Shown piece after piece: positions 31,996 through 43,154 of a DNA stretch of 64,000 nt. Origin of the DNA: Hexactinellida sp. DTS-2022 (taxonomy: Eukaryota; Porifera; Hexactinellida); contig JAPNXP010000004.1 of NCBI GenBank assembly GCA_028753945.1, forward strand, positions 930,001 through 994,000, in the 5' to 3' direction. The position numbers and the translations under genes were made by a program. The notes under the pieces are model-generated. The model searched no databases. It was not told the DNA's origin and saw only the letters and a program-made list of their open reading frames with translations. Every line of letters begins with the position of its first letter. The first letter of the stretch is position 1.

Positions 31996-34900
31996 TTATA
32001 ACCAAGGCTTCCATCCATAATACATTGCACCTAGATTTACTATATCAGTTGCCTCTGCGATTAGCCGGTTAACCTGTCCTGCAATACTGAGTGGAGTCCT
32101 CCCTTCAATGCCATCAATCTTCTCATTGATTCGTAACAACACCCTAAGAGCTAGCTCGTTCGTATCTTCCCCGTGGATAAACAGGTTCGCTCTATTACCC
32201 GCGGGAGACATGTTATCGTTATCCTGTACAAGTTGCTTACTCAATGAGGACTTAACACAATTCTGTAGAATCTTCCATTTATGCAGAGGTGTGTGTAACA
32301 AAACTTTTAGAATCGTTTTTATATTTTCTTTAGATTGACGGATAATCCGTAGCGTTTCCTCACAGCAAGGTCTAAATACTCCTTCTTTGCCTAAATCGCC
32401 CATTGGGTCAACCATGTCCCTAGTTAAGCGAAATGGCACCACCTCTGGGACTTTCAGGTGCTTACCCGAGTCAAAAAGCTCTCCAAAGTCAATATGCACA
32501 ATCTCAGCCGAGGAGGTGTCAATACGGATATTCTCGGGATGCCGGTCCCCAATACCGAATATGTACCCAGCCATTGATGCGACTGCTACACTCCGAGTGT
32601 ACTGCATTCTACGGTGAAACCAGGTGCTTGCGTCGTTAAACATTTCAAGGAAAAAGAATCTGAATACCGGATGGAATTGTTCGCAGACTAACAGGTAGGT
32701 TTGAATACTGGACTGCGGAGATTCAATGCGAGCCCATTTCATTTCATACTCGAAATTTTCAGAAGCGGGTTCATTTGGGTAATAACGGTGATGTGCGCCG
32801 TTCTTACGATGAATAAGATATTCAGCCAATGACATTGTTCCTTCACAAAAGTTGATCAAACCAGAGGACTGGGATAAAGGAACGATTTTGTAAGTGCGAA
32901 TCCTGACACCTTTCTCAACAAACCAAGCATCCTGCGCTAACAACTGATTAATGAGACCAAACCCCTGCTGAATAACTGCGTCTTTTCTCAGGTCTTCTCT
33001 GCCCTTAAGGAGCATCTTATAGCGGTTTCCGTCTGACCCCAAACAGGTCAAAAGCTTAGGTTTTGTAATGCCGCCTGGAAAAGTGCAGGTAGGTTCAAAT
33101 TTAACTATCCTAACAACATTAGTGTAATCTGCGTTAGGGCTAATGGGTACATCGATTGAGAATATAGGGAGATCTCGTATGTTGGATTCTCTTACGAGAG
33201 TACACTTTTTGGGTAGCGACATGGTGCATGTATCGTTATTAAAATGGTGCGCAAGGTCTATTAAATCAATATAAATAGTCTCCATCCTATCGACTATATT
33301 ATCTTTAAGAACACTACGAGTTGCTTCTAGAATATTCTTACATTGAGCGTTTGTGTCTTCATTTTGAAACTGCCTGGAGAGATGAATAGAAGCGTAGGTA
33401 TGTGTCGGGGCGAAATAAGCATCTAGGGGAGAATGGAAAATCGCGAATAATAAGGGTAAGCAATGGTAAGGGTGTTCAGTTGTCATTCTGAATACGAGAT
33501 TTCTTAGAGTTTCTGAAAAAGGATTATTAACTTCACTCGGAATGAAACATAATCTAGGAATTATTTGGTACACCCAAGGGATGAATTTATGAGAACTAAT
33601 TGAACTCAAGTGACCGGCTAACATCGTACTGATGTCATGGTTATCAGAATTATCGAACCAGAGCGAAATTACTCGCGATATAGACATGTCGTTTGTGTTG
33701 CTGAGCTTTAGACAGAAACAATAACTTTTGAGGGAAGTTTTTAAAAACTCCATTTTATCTTTTTCAAATTCTATTGATTGTTTATGATACTCTTCTGCAT
33801 GTTTTTTCGCATTCCTTTGTGTGTCCATGGTTACTGCAGTTGAGTTATCTAAGCTTAAACTACTCATATGAGTTAGTGCGTGAGCGAGCTCAACCTTCAA
33901 CTTGTATTCTGGAGAGATTAAGTATTCTACTATCATATTGTATTGGTTGTCTGTGTATTGGGCTAAGGAGTTGTGAGCTTTTTCCAAAAGCTTTACCTGA
34001 CTTGTAGACGATACATCATCACCCAATTCTCTCAATGAATTGACAGATCTTTCTAAGAACTGAGAAATAACGTTACTAGACGTCTCTCGCTGCTTCTCAC
34101 CAAGGTAGTTACCGTATAGCGTAAGTAGGTAGCAGTGTAGCTCAGGAAATTCATTGCAATTATCCTTGATTGATTCCAGGAGTGAAAAACTAGTTTGATA
34201 ATCTTTCTGTAAGTATTTAACTTTTGCGAACTCCAAATTAATTTGGATTAAAAGCTTTCTTCTGAATTCCTCTGGCAATATATCCAATGTCTGGAGTTTC
34301 AATTCAAGTGTATGCAGCAGATTATTCGCATCGGAACAGTGGTTTGATTTTCTCGCTAATTTAGCAGCTGTAGTGACATCATTCAGAATCAATTCGAACA
34401 AACGTACAAAAGTATCCTGATCAGTAAAACGATCAGTTTCAAGGAATGTAACTAATCTCAACAGTAGAGACACCCTTATACTCAAAATATCTTTCAAACT
34501 TTCCTTTGTAGGAAGCATTTGTGTTTGAGACTGAAACTCACTAGATTGTATTTTATTTGTTAAAACTAATTCTGCGAAGGATGAGAACTGAATGAGAGTT
34601 TGTGATATAGAAATATTAGATAGAAGATTATAAATATCAATTATAGAACCCTCAGTAGAACTCAAGAGCTCTTCCAATGTGGAAGTATGACAGCTCTTAA
34701 CACAAGTACTCGCGAAGGAAATATCTCTCTCTTTAAAAGCCTGAATTCCTTCATATATAATCTTTTGAGAGAATTGCTCTTTACAAGAATCGGAATCTAC
34801 ATCTGGCAGCTTATCATCCCATAAACCAAGTCTCCAGGCGGATTCAAACCGAATATCAGAAATAGTATTTGATTGTTGCAATAACATAGAATACCAACCC

Positions 34901-36087
34901 ATTTGGAATATGGCCTCACTTAAATCCTGACTACCACCAACTTGGTTAAAAGGAAACGTACTACACATCTGTATCACCTCAGGCCAGTTCCCAATTGATT
35001 TAGCCTTCTGGAACTCTAAATACAATGAGTCACACGCAACGGAATTTACGCACCCAATCTCACCTAATTTCCCGTATGAGTTAATCAACAGTTTAGGAAT
35101 CACTTGGTCGTTTGAAACTGAATGTTGGTGGGAGAATTTGCTATATAGAGGATCAGTATAAATATGAATATAGAGCAAAGTTGAATGGTAGTCTCTACAG
35201 AAAAATGCACTGCAAGCTAAATACAGATAGTTAATGTCTAGCAAAAAGTTGTCTCGGAAAGATCGTTTTTCCTTCACAAATAAAACTCTCCTGCGTAGGA
35301 AATGAACAATTTCCATAATAATTCTGATTGAATGTTCATTTACTTGAGTTTCAGTTGAATCAGTAAGTAGAGATTCAAAAGATTGCTTCAATCCGTCATT
35401 AAAATGTTGAGAAATATTCGATATTATCCCAACTTCGCCTTCTAAAATAACATTGTAAATGTACATTTTCAAAAAATCCCGCGTACAAATTTCACTGATT
35501 TCAATGAATATTTTAGTGGAGAGCAGAATAGGATCCTTTATATAATTGCTGATAATAAAGAGACAGAGCTCTCTCAGCCAAATTATAGTTAAATCGAGTG
35601 AATTCTCAGAAGGGATTTCGAAAGGTATCGGCAAGTTCGACAACTTTTGACTTGTATGTTTCGGTACTTTTTTTGCCTTAAGAAGATAAGATGTAAATAT
35701 AATCGGTATATTAGAGGATTCGTTTGATTGTTTCAATGAAGAGACAATGGTTAACAGAGATTGAGCATCGGAAATAGAATAAAATGTGTTATAAGCAGAT
35801 TCTTTGAGCTGAATATCAGTGGATTGAATGAGCTGAGATAATCGCGACAAGAGAATAGGAAAATGGTATAAATTAGCATCCAGGTTAAATGGCTTGATGT
35901 AGACAGGCGAGATTCTATAGCCAATAGACAATTTATGTTGACTGTAGTGTGGAGTTAGAAGTGAGAAAATTTCATAAACCAATTCGGATAATTTTTTAGG
36001 CGTTGAAGAGGAAGTGCTTACTAGCTGTATTTTCTGTACAAGTTTATTCAGTAAAGAGTTTAATTTGCAGGTGTCAACATCCGCCAT
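31996..36087 (-). CDS. ATM: ATM/Tel1-type PIKK kinase, shortened
   Basis: 1363 codons in one uninterrupted ORF from ATG 36087. This nuclear Ser/Thr kinase signals DNA double-strand breaks. The C-terminal third is diagnostic: K1028 in LLKGREDLRKDAV, YKIVPLSQSSGLI, the NGAHHRYYPNE motif shared with ATM, GDRHPEN at 1180-1186, DFG at 1200-1202, VPFRLTRDMVD, and a FATC end (about 1331-1363, GQVNRLIAEATD...YYGWKPWL). A FAT-like helical region fills about 350-900. ATM proteins are usually about 2800-3000 residues, so most of the N-terminal HEAT solenoid is missing. The upstream sequence is a tandem repeat without coding, which argues for a true short gene. In-frame micro-introns cannot be excluded. 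Confidence 0.9.
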   Translation of the reverse strand: MADVDTCKLNSLLNKLVQKIQLVSTSSSTPKKLSELVYEIFSLLTPHYSQHKLSIGYRISPVYIKPFNLDANLYHFPILLSRLSQLIQSTDIQLKESAYNTFYSISDAQSLLTIVSSLKQSNESSNIPIIFTSYLLKAKKVPKHTSQKLSNLPIPFEIPSENSLDLTIIWLRELCLFIISNYIKDPILLSTKIFIEISEICTRDFLKMYIYNVILEGEVGIISNISQHFNDGLKQSFESLLTDSTETQVNEHSIRIIMEIVHFLRRRVLFVKEKRSFRDNFLLDINYLYLACSAFFCRDYHSTLLYIHIYTDPLYSKFSHQHSVSNDQVIPKLLINSYGKLGEIGCVNSVACDSLYLEFQKAKSIGNWPEVIQMCSTFPFNQVGGSQDLSEAIFQMGWYSMLLQQSNTISDIRFESAWRLGLWDDKLPDVDSDSCKEQFSQKIIYEGIQAFKERDISFASTCVKSCHTSTLEELLSSTEGSIIDIYNLLSNISISQTLIQFSSFAELVLTNKIQSSEFQSQTQMLPTKESLKDILSIRVSLLLRLVTFLETDRFTDQDTFVRLFELILNDVTTAAKLARKSNHCSDANNLLHTLELKLQTLDILPEEFRRKLLIQINLEFAKVKYLQKDYQTSFSLLESIKDNCNEFPELHCYLLTLYGNYLGEKQRETSSNVISQFLERSVNSLRELGDDVSSTSQVKLLEKAHNSLAQYTDNQYNMIVEYLISPEYKLKVELAHALTHMSSLSLDNSTAVTMDTQRNAKKHAEEYHKQSIEFEKDKMEFLKTSLKSYCFCLKLSNTNDMSISRVISLWFDNSDNHDISTMLAGHLSSISSHKFIPWVYQIIPRLCFIPSEVNNPFSETLRNLVFRMTTEHPYHCLPLLFAIFHSPLDAYFAPTHTYASIHLSRQFQNEDTNAQCKNILEATRSVLKDNIVDRMETIYIDLIDLAHHFNNDTCTMSLPKKCTLVRESNIRDLPIFSIDVPISPNADYTNVVRIVKFEPTCTFPGGITKPKLLTCLGSDGNRYKMLLKGREDLRKDAVIQQGFGLINQLLAQDAWFVEKGVRIRTYKIVPLSQSSGLINFCEGTMSLAEYLIHRKNGAHHRYYPNEPASENFEYEMKWARIESPQSSIQTYLLVCEQFHPVFRFFFLEMFNDASTWFHRRMQYTRSVAVASMAGYIFGIGDRHPENIRIDTSSAEIVHIDFGELFDSGKHLKVPEVVPFRLTRDMVDPMGDLGKEGVFRPCCEETLRIIRQSKENIKTILKVLLHTPLHKWKILQNCVKSSLSKQLVQDNDNMSPAGNRANLFIHGEDTNELALRVLLRINEKIDGIEGRTPLSIAGQVNRLIAEATDIVNLGAMYYGWKPWL

Positions 36088-36118
36088 TATATCCTGGCAT
36101 AATTACGAGTGTGAAGTT

Positions 36119-37600
36119 GGCGCAGTATTCAACTGAGCACAGATGAAATCCAAATTTGAGGCCCTTCCCACAATTGGATTTGGCCAAAAATTACACACCG
36201 TAAAGGGGAGATAGGGATGTTTTTGATTCTGAATAAAAATGTAAAAAAAATATTTTTTGTATTTATTTTTTTACATAATGTCTGAGCATTTAAAAAAATA
36301 TTTTTTTGAACAACAATTTTTCGAATTTGAATTTAAAACTTTGCACACATGTTTGTGACTATGGGACGTTTCCTATGTCAAAAAATTTCAAAAAAATATA
36401 AATATTCCTATGAGATATAGCTTGACAAAGTTGAACATGTATTTACTTCAGATTATATATTTCTAAAAGCGCAGTATTCAACTGACTCTGAGCACAGATC
36501 AAATCAAATTTTGAGGCCCTTCCCACAATTGGATTTGGCCAAAAATTACAAACCTTAAAGGGGAGATAGGGACGTTTATGATTATGGATAAAAATATATT
36601 ATTTTTTATTTTTTTGTATTTATTTTTTTACATAATGAGTGAGCATTAAAATTTTTTTTTAAAACTTCAATGCTTTCGAAATAGAATTTAAAAGTTTGCA
36701 TGCATGTTAGTGACTATGGGACGTTTCTTATGTCAAAAATTTGGATAAAAATATGAATTTTCCGATGAGATATAGCTTGGCAAAGTTGAACATGTATTTA
36801 CTTCAGATTATATATTTCTAAAAGCGCAGTATTCAACTGACTCTGAGCACAGATCAAATCAAATTTTGAGGCCCTTCCCACAATTGGATTTGGCCAAAAA
36901 TTACAAACCTTAAAGGGGAGATAGGGAGGTTTATGATTATGGATAAAAAACTTTTAATTTTTATACAGTCAACATCCGGTAATTCGACTGCCCGTTAACT
37001 CGAACATTCGCTATCTCGAACGGATTTTTCATTCCCCTGAGGGTTCGAGTTACCGGATGTTGACTGTATTTATTTTTACAATATGTGTGAGCACAAAAAA
37101 ATCTTTTTGACAACTATTTTTCGAATTTGAATTTAAAACTTTGGAAAGTTTGTATACATGTTTGTGACTATGGGACGTTTCTTATGTAAAAAATTTGGAT
37201 AAAAATATGAATTTTCCTAAGAAATTCAATTGAAATAATTTAGCATTTATTCACTAATCACATCAGTACCCTTTTAATACATTTTCAACTGAGCATACTT
37301 CAAGTTATAATTTTAGACACTTCCCATTGTTGGATCTGGACAAATTATTTATTATGAATAGAGGAGGTATGGATGTTTATGTATATCTGAAAAAAATTAA
37401 AATGCTACAATTTTTTTGCATTTTTTTCGAGCACGACAAAAATAATTTTAAACAAAATCTTTTTCGAAATTGAATTTTAAACTTTGCATACATGTTTCTA
37501 AATATTGGATGTTTGTTATGTCATAATCTTGTTGAAAAATATTAATTTTTGTCTGAATTACAACTTATCAAAAGTTGAATATGTTTTTAGTTCAGATACG
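36119..37600. repeat. About 350-bp tandem repeat, four units
   Basis: Units start at about 36119, 36469, 36824 and (diverged) 37265. Each holds GCGCAGTATTCAACTGA, GGCCCTTCCCACAATTGGAT, AAAGGGGAGATAGGGA and GACTATGGGACGTTTC. Units 2 and 3 are nearly identical; unit 4 is the most diverged. It abuts the ATM start codon (36087), so ATM's promoter may lie in or next to unit 1. Confidence 0.85.
36966..37066. mobile_element. 101-bp pogo-like MITE
   Basis: CAGTCAACATCCGGTAATTC and its inverse at the other end are flanked by TA (36964-36965, 37067-37068). It is inserted in repeat unit 3 only, hence younger than the duplication. Confidence 0.85.
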
Positions 37601-37860
37601 TACTATCTGTTTATTGTGATTGAGTGAACAAGCCTACTTCAAGCTACTATATCTTCATCTATTTGGCGATAATTTGGTAATGATTTAATCTATATTAGCG
37701 TTCGCGTTAGTGAGATGTGAGAGAGTACCCCCGAGTAGCGACTGAGTCCGTAGGGCTCGTAACACTTATTAGTCTCAAAACCAATCATTCTGATAATTAG
37801 ATGAATTAACTAAATTAACTCGTTAACTATAATATTACAATATATTATCCCTCCGGTCGC

Positions 37861-38076
37861 TTATTTTGCTACTGCTTCTAATTCTTTACTAATGATTTCA
37901 TCAATAATTGTGATATCACATGAACAATCCTTTGGTGTATTATGTGAATGATTTACACTCAAGATATGTCTTCCCGTGTTTGATTCAATACTATTGTTAG
38001 AATACAACCTCAAGATTGATTGTTTATTTGTAACAGCCACAAACAATTGCAACCAGATGGTGCATAGTCGAAACAA
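37861..38076 (-). CDS. Small ORF, unrecognised
   Basis: 71 codons with a cluster of conserved-looking Cys and acidic residues at the C-terminus (CSCDITIIDEIISKELEAVA). No domain is recognised and no neighbour supports it. It may be a terminal exon of a gene or chance. The spacer 37600-37860 holds a GC-rich stretch resembling part of family Y (GTAGCGACTGAGTCCGTAGGGCTCG). Confidence 0.25.
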   Translation of the reverse strand: MFRLCTIWLQLFVAVTNKQSILRLYSNNSIESNTGRHILSVNHSHNTPKDCSCDITIIDEIISKELEAVAK

Positions 38077-38270
38077 ATATCACCCACCATTCCCTCTGCA
38101 AATTCATTTCCATAAATACCTTACCAAAATTTATTAATCTTATTATAAATCTTATTCTGCTACATAAAACTAACAAATATTTTATTCAAATTATATACTA
38201 AACGATACAAAGAGTCAATGGACAAAGGTGATCAAGGTAACTACCGATTTCATTTTAATCACTAATTATT

Positions 38271-41200
38271 ATGAAGAATTCAATTTATATCAATTTTATG
38301 TATTCAACAGCCTTACCCACCGATTTAGCCATCTTTCTCGCCTTTTGTAAAGCCAGAGACCTGAGTCCTGAAGATCTAACTACAAGCTGTAGTATTTCTC
38401 ATTCTGTTTGGGGCGATTTATCAAAACACATATTCGGAAGGAATAGAGCCGATTTAAGGAAAAAGTTATACCTGAAATGGAAGAATAATTCCAAAAACAT
38501 CGTTAACAAAGTGAAAGATTATGGTCTCAACACATCTGGTAACAGCTTCCAGGTATGTATTAGCTTAGAGTTACTTTCCATTGAGAAGATAACTTCCTTA
38601 TTAACTTCAACTATACTGAGAGATATTTGTGCTAGATTGCAGGGAGTTAACTTAACTGCCAATTTACCACCCATTCATTTTGACTTGGCAAAAATTGAAT
38701 CAGAATTATTAGGATGCGATAATAGTCTAATCATCTGCTCTTCTGTTGCCTCTGATTTAGAAATATATGATAGATTCAAAAACAAATACAAAGATGTTCC
38801 CCTTGATTCTGAGAATAACTTGGGACAGCCATTATTTCACTCCTTTATAAACTATGAATCGATATTATGGCTAGACGGCTATAACTATTATGACTATAAA
38901 GGTCCGAAAATAATTCCTGGGTTTATACAATTTTCTGAACTTATTCAATTTAATGCATGCAAAGGATTTGAAGATTCGTTGATAAATAAGTTTTCTGTGT
39001 GTGAATCTCATTGAACAATGTACGTTAATAATCCTATGGTTAGCATCCACAACAGAGGTATTTAATGGCCAGAATTATAGGTTAGTAAGTAACTTATTCA
39101 ATAAAAATTATATACTATTCAGTAGTGAAATGCTAACAAATTTTGTTCATTGGGTAGAGAAGTTAAAAACGGATTTTGAAAAAAATGGTATGGAGGTTTT
39201 GGAATCTATTTACGCATATGGTAATAGTGAACTAGAAAAAAAGACGCACATTTTGCCTTTAGAGAATATAGATAAAGCAGGTGAAAATGAAAATATTGAT
39301 AATGGTCATATTGAATTTCCAATATCTAAAGGAAACGAAAACAGCACTTATGAGGCGATTAGTCTTCAAACATTTGGCGAGTTTTACCTAGATAAGGAAG
39401 ATTGGAATGTTATAAGTTATTTAGATATTGATAATATAAATCGTATGAATGAAGGTTGGACTAATGTAATAGCTGAAAAATATTCTGAAATCAATTCGAT
39501 ATGTGTACTCAGGTTCAAACATTTTTGGTTTAAAAAAACTGATAGTAGGAAATTGAAATCTCCTTTTTTTCATGCTTGGGCTGTGTGTAAATTTTCTAAC
39601 TGCATTTCAGTTACCTTTTCAATTGAAAATGATTTTGTCTCATTTGGTGGAGATATAATAACCGTGCAGTTTAAATCCGACGGTCAACTTTCATTAGAAC
39701 ACAAAGATGACAAAACTATTCATGCGCGCCACATTACTTCTGGACGAAGAGAAAAAATGGGTGCAAATTTGATGCTAAGCTCAGTGGGTAATATATTTCA
39801 TCAGCAATTTAGAAATGATACCAATGTAGAGGCATTCAAGAGAGGGAATTTCACTAATCTAATCTCGCAACAAACTTTAAGACGAATTAAATCAGACGCT
39901 AAATCTATAGAAAGATTTTCAAATGATGATTTAGTAGATATTTTTGAAATTCAAAGGCATTTCCGCTCTGTATTACCAGATGATCCAATACCTGGTTATG
40001 TTCAATATATCGTACAAGAGCCATTTATAATCCATTTATATGCAAAAAGACATATTGAAATATTCAAATTATTCAAACATGACAACATCGTTCTTAATAT
40101 AGATGCAACTGGTTCCATTATCAAAAGACCACCAACGTGTAGGAAACCTATTTATTATTATGCTCTTACATTGCAACACCCTGTATACTGTACTAGCCCT
40201 GTGCCTGTTGCAGAAATGATCAGTAGTGATCATGGAACTGCCGAGATCACCCATTTTTTGAATAAGTGGGTATTAACTTGTAAGGTAGTTCTACATAAGG
40301 ATTTGCGTATTGACCAAATTGAAATGGACTATAGTTGGGCCATAATGCATAGCACATGTTTAGCATTTAATAAACTGAGTATAGCATTATATTTAACTAA
40401 ATGTTGGGAAATTATAAACAATAAAACTAGTACTATGTCATCTATAACAACTGTTTTACATCTCTGTTCGGCACATATTATGCATCGAATTAGCTATCAA
40501 TTAGATAAGAATTATAAAATAGACAAAAAAGTAAAACGCTTAGTACTGCATGCATTCGGTACTATGGTAAAAAGCAGCAATTTTGAAGAAATAATTCTCG
40601 TTTTCGAATCTTTGTGTACTTTGCTCACTACTGAATTAATGTCACCTCAAGTTACTAAGAGTTTAATAGATTTAGAAGGATTAGTTAAGGGAGATGTCGA
40701 AATGAATAGTCCCCAAAGTTATTTTCTAGATGGTTATCCCGAAAATATTGAAAGTGATACTTATAGAAAAATGTCTCCTTTTGGAAGATACTTTGAAGAA
40801 TTGTACCATAAGACCACTACTAAAATTCCAACACAAAAACTATTGGCCAATAATAAAAATTTATGTTATTACCCCAAAATTCTGGAATATCTGCTAACTT
40901 ATTATTTGCCATTGCTTCCTCTATGGAGTGAAATCATCCTAAGTAGAGTAAAAGTAAACGGAATTTCAACTGATAGTAATGCAGAAGTCGAAAATTGGTT
41001 TAAAATAGTCAAATACTCCATATTTAAATCACAAATTAATATCAGAGTCGGTGATTTTATACGTCACATTTTTGCACATATTGAGGATAGATTGGCTTCT
41101 TTTAAATTCGCATTTCAACCATTGGGTCAAAGAGTATTTAAACGTAAAAAAAGAACTCTGGAGGCTAGTAACGAGCAAAATTGTAAAGAGATATGGGTAA

Positions 41201-42072
41201 GAAGGAAAAAAAATAAAAATAGCTACATTAATCCAAACACAAGTCAAATAGATAGGGTTTTTTCGAAATTAAAGGGATCTAATTTTCAAAATTCCAAAAC
41301 CTCAATTAATGTCACTATCCCAAAAAATCCAACTGCTAAATGTTCCTTAATAACCAAATCAGATAATGTTTCAAAAACACAAATACCAATACCAGCTGGG
41401 GATTTTGAAATCATAACTGACCCGGATATAGTAGCACTGGGTACAGTTTACGTTCTTTTGCCTCCTTTTAAGCCATTTTCACACTTAGGTCAGGTTAATT
41501 GTTGCAAACTTTTAGGCTTACCTTTAGTAAATGTAGTATGTTGTCAAATAAAGTGTGATAACAATAGTTCGAAGGACATAAACTTAAATGAACTACTTCC
41601 CTCAGTAACATTTAAAATTCCCGGTAATGGAAATTGTTTATTTTCAACTCTTTCATATATAACTACTGGTAGCATAGACTATAATCACAAAATACGTATT
41701 ATTATTATAAATTATATTATAGGAGAGTTGAGCCAAATATGTTTGAAGTTCATTCAAAATAAATTCCCACTTACATTTCGCAGCGCAAAAGATTATATAA
41801 CTAAATCGAAAATGCATTTAGACAGAACATGGGGTGGGGACATTGAATTATTTTCAATAGCTTTATTATTAAAAACAGATATTTGGGTGAATTCTACAGA
41901 AATGGGAAATAAGTGGATGGTTTATTCGGGTAAGGGTGCAAATTTGAGTGATATAATGAGTACCCCTCCAGCTAATGAAGCAGGATCGTGCTATATTAAG
42001 CATACCGGGGACCATTACGAACCGATATTGGAATTACATCATCATATTACATCTGATAATTTATCAAATTAA
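38271..42072 (+). CDS. DDE transposase fused to an OTU-type deubiquitinase domain
   Basis: Two ORFs join over a 43-nt GT-AG intron (39001-39043), giving exons of 730 and 3029 nt and exactly 1253 codons with stop. The N-terminal part is unrecognised. The middle holds VLNIDATGSIIKRP (first Asp), QIEMDYSWAIMHSTCLAFN (second Asp), a Cys/His stretch (LHLCSAHIMHRI) and NAEVENWFKIVK (Glu). This arrangement is known from invertebrate transposase-like proteins with an LDATGS motif. A basic linker leads to an OTU domain with GNGNCLFSTLSYI (catalytic Cys; the usual Asp before Gly is Asn) and GDHYEPILEL (catalytic His). It lies inside the putative composite element and converges on the peptidase-like ORFs at 44.5-45.8 kb. 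Confidence 0.7.
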
Positions 42073-42394
42073 TAGTATAAAAATAAAAATACACAAAAAA
42101 TTAAAAAAATAGAAATGTATCTATAAAAAGTACATAAAAGAAAAAAATTACAAAAAATATATTTAAGTTTTATCTATTAGACATGATATTTATTATATTT
42201 GTTATCTACGTATTATGCACTAATATACTCTATAGTACAAAGGCACTGATTTTTTGGCATGACGTTAGATAAGCATCAATTAAATTAGCTAATTCAAATC
42301 AACTATTCTCTCTCAGTATTAAAGTTAAGTTAAGGAAGTTTATTTAATTGGAATGTAATACTGATCTAATGCTACCTGAAGGATTTCAGCCGGC

Positions 42395-42670
42395 CTCCAT
42401 CTTATCAGAAACCCTTTCCATCAATCAACAATTCTCCTTAATCCTTAATATAATAGTTCTCTTTCTGTTAAGCACATGCACGGCTTGTAGTTCATTTACT
42501 ATAAACAACATTGATTTTCTTCAAACTGTTCACCTCATACAAAACTATTTCATCAATCAACAATTCTCCTCAATCCTTAATATAATAGTTCTCTTTCTGT
42601 TAAACACCTGCACATGTTGTAGTTCATCTATTACAAAAGATGGATTATTCTTCAAACTATTCATCAAAAA
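42395..42670. repeat. Tandem duplication of about 130 bp
   Basis: CATCAATCAACAATTCTCC...AATATAATAGTTCTCTTTCTGTTAA occurs twice (from about 42419 and 42551) with minor changes. The remaining DNA between 42075 and 43150 is AT-rich without a gene. Confidence 0.75.
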
Positions 42671-43154
42671 TTTCTTAATCAAAAATCGTTACCCCAGGTG
42701 CAAATTAGACGGTCCCATCGCACCTACATGCAAAGTTTAAGCCCATCAACTATAAAGCTCTGGCCAGGGCACCGTCTACGGAGAAAAAATAATAAAAATA
42801 AAGGCAGTGATTCCAATACTGGGCCACTATACTATAGTATAGTCGGCACAGTAATAATTTGCTAACATACTTAGAATACATTTTCCGAATATATAATGAG
42901 AATGAATATATATAAACCAGCAATTATATACGTTTTATGGACGAAAGTAGTAAGTTTTAATTCGGATGCTACTTGTATTTTAGCATGTGGTTGCTTAATA
43001 ATTTTTAATTTTTTTTAGAATGTCGCCATTTTGTGATTTAGTAGCCTTTGGGGTATGAAATATATCCCTATATTAGTATTCCTATTATAAAATTATTAGA
43101 AAGTAGGAAGAAACTGAAATTTATGATATTTGAAAAAGAATTCATTTTACCATA

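Noticed and set aside
33774..34007. Plus-strand ORF of 77 codons
   Set aside because: Antisense to the continuous ATM reading frame, with no recognisable feature.
31996..36087. ATR or mTOR identity for the PIKK gene
   Set aside because: The YKIVPLSQSSGLI, NGAHHRYYPNE and LTRDMVD-MG-EGVFRPCCE motifs match ATM/Tel1 better than ATR or mTOR.
36966..37066. Rho-independent-terminator-like hairpin
   Set aside because: The TA-flanked inverted ends and its presence in only one tandem unit identify it as a pogo-like MITE.
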